From: Spirogloea muscicola
Taxonomy: Eukaryota; Streptophyta; Zygnematophyceae; Spirogloeales; Spirogloeaceae
Assembly (NCBI GenBank): GCA_009602725.1
Contig: WELB01000011.1
Location: 1,229,361-1,293,360, forward strand
Length of the DNA stretch: 64,000 nt
Reading direction: 5' to 3'
Shown here: positions 63,700-64,000 of the stretch, one piece after another
Layout: each line of letters starts with the position of its first letter
Position numbering within the stretch: the stretch's first letter is position 1
Program-made: the position numbers and the translations under genes
Notes under the pieces: generated by a model
The model's database searches: none
What the model saw: only the letters and a program-made list of their open reading frames with translations
Told to the model about the DNA's origin: nothing

Positions 63700-64000
63700 C
63701 GATTTTTTCTTGTGCAGGATGCTGTTTTCGTTGACATGAAAGCAAAACTCTTTGCCACTGATTTGGCAGGCCACCTAGGAGGCGGAGGAGGTTGGATGAA
63801 GTCTGCATGGAGCGATTTCCACAGTACAGTCGCTCGACAATCCAGTCATGGATAGTCCAAGGTGAGAGAGGTCCAATCTGCTACATGCTCGCTTTGCTGC
63901 TAATGCAGAACGTCAAGTCAGCTTAGCATACTTTGTTAATCAGCACTGAGATTGGTGCCCAATACTGCAGTGACAATGTAGGATGTGCTTCCTGAATGTA
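63700..64000. other. window end, possible plus exon
   Basis: After a TGTGCAG acceptor-like site at 63711-63717 a plus frame reads DAVFVDMKAKLFATDLAGHL with GGGGGWMKSAWSDFHS, and ends at TAG near 63855. Unrecognised and short. Confidence 0.25.

Noticed and set aside
1-64000. CRISPR arrays, bacterial operons, phage modules.
   Set aside because: The genes are spliced and eukaryotic. No regularly spaced short repeats with unique spacers were seen.
1-64000. LTR retrotransposons.
   Set aside because: I saw no long direct repeats bounding an internal region and no gag, protease or integrase motifs. The retroelement material fits non-LTR elements.

Overview
The window is nuclear DNA from a green plant lineage organism, most likely a streptophyte alga or a similar early-branching green lineage. 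The species cannot be named from sequence alone. The evidence is a set of spliced genes from plant-type families: CPP1/DUF3353, sphinganine C4-hydroxylase, hypersensitive-induced-reaction (HIR) protein, a GDPD4-like phosphodiesterase, HESO1-like nucleotidyltransferase and USP-domain proteins. Introns are short to medium (about 100-600 bases) and usually end in TGCAG. GC content is high around first exons, there is one nuclear tRNA-Ser, and the retroelement load is heavy. There are two runs of N (11471-12131 and 62817-62953) and isolated single n bases at 19832, 25308, 27958 and 43295.

Layout. 1-1079: 3' part of a CPP1-like gene (+). 2747-4641: sphinganine C4-hydroxylase (+). 5226-8202: type II membrane nucleotide-diphospho-sugar transferase (-). 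9421-9501: tRNA-Ser(UGA). 12167-13980 and 20291-22469: two paralogous USP-domain genes (+) with matching introns. Between them lie a block of retroelement debris and an unrecognised acidic, Tyr/Pro-rich protein gene (19110-20095). 23047-25411: GDPD4-like phosphodiesterase (-). 27908-31983: HESO1/TUTase-like nucleotidyltransferase (+). 34265-35405: MMADHC (cblD) homologue (+). 35820-38105: LptB-like ABC ATPase with a plastid-type leader (-). 39182-41623: CDC123 (-). 48222-50164 and 51400-53803: tandem HIR genes (+), the second with an in-frame TAA. 54541-55211: a CHORD-like mini zinc protein (-). 59934 to about 62238: TMEM69/DUF3429 membrane protein (-).

The gaps between genes are filled by 5'-truncated, nested copies of LINE-like elements in both orientations. 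Their open frames end in variants of D-L-x-x-L-T/S-R-G-Y-stop. Behind that shared end sit several different 3' tails. Three of these tails (C, D and E in the entries) end with the same small stem-loop, GGGCTGG-loop-CCAGCCC. Two diverged copies carry compensating changes in both arms, which supports an RNA structure. This tail system is the most distinctive feature of the window.

The host genes do not form one pathway. Several concern membranes and lipids (SBH, GDPD4-like, LptB-like, TMEM69, HIR) and two concern RNA or translation control (HESO1-like, CDC123). I see no operon-like organisation. Exon borders were read by hand from splice signals and reading-frame continuity. Those stated exactly keep frame across the junction; those marked approximate do not have that support.
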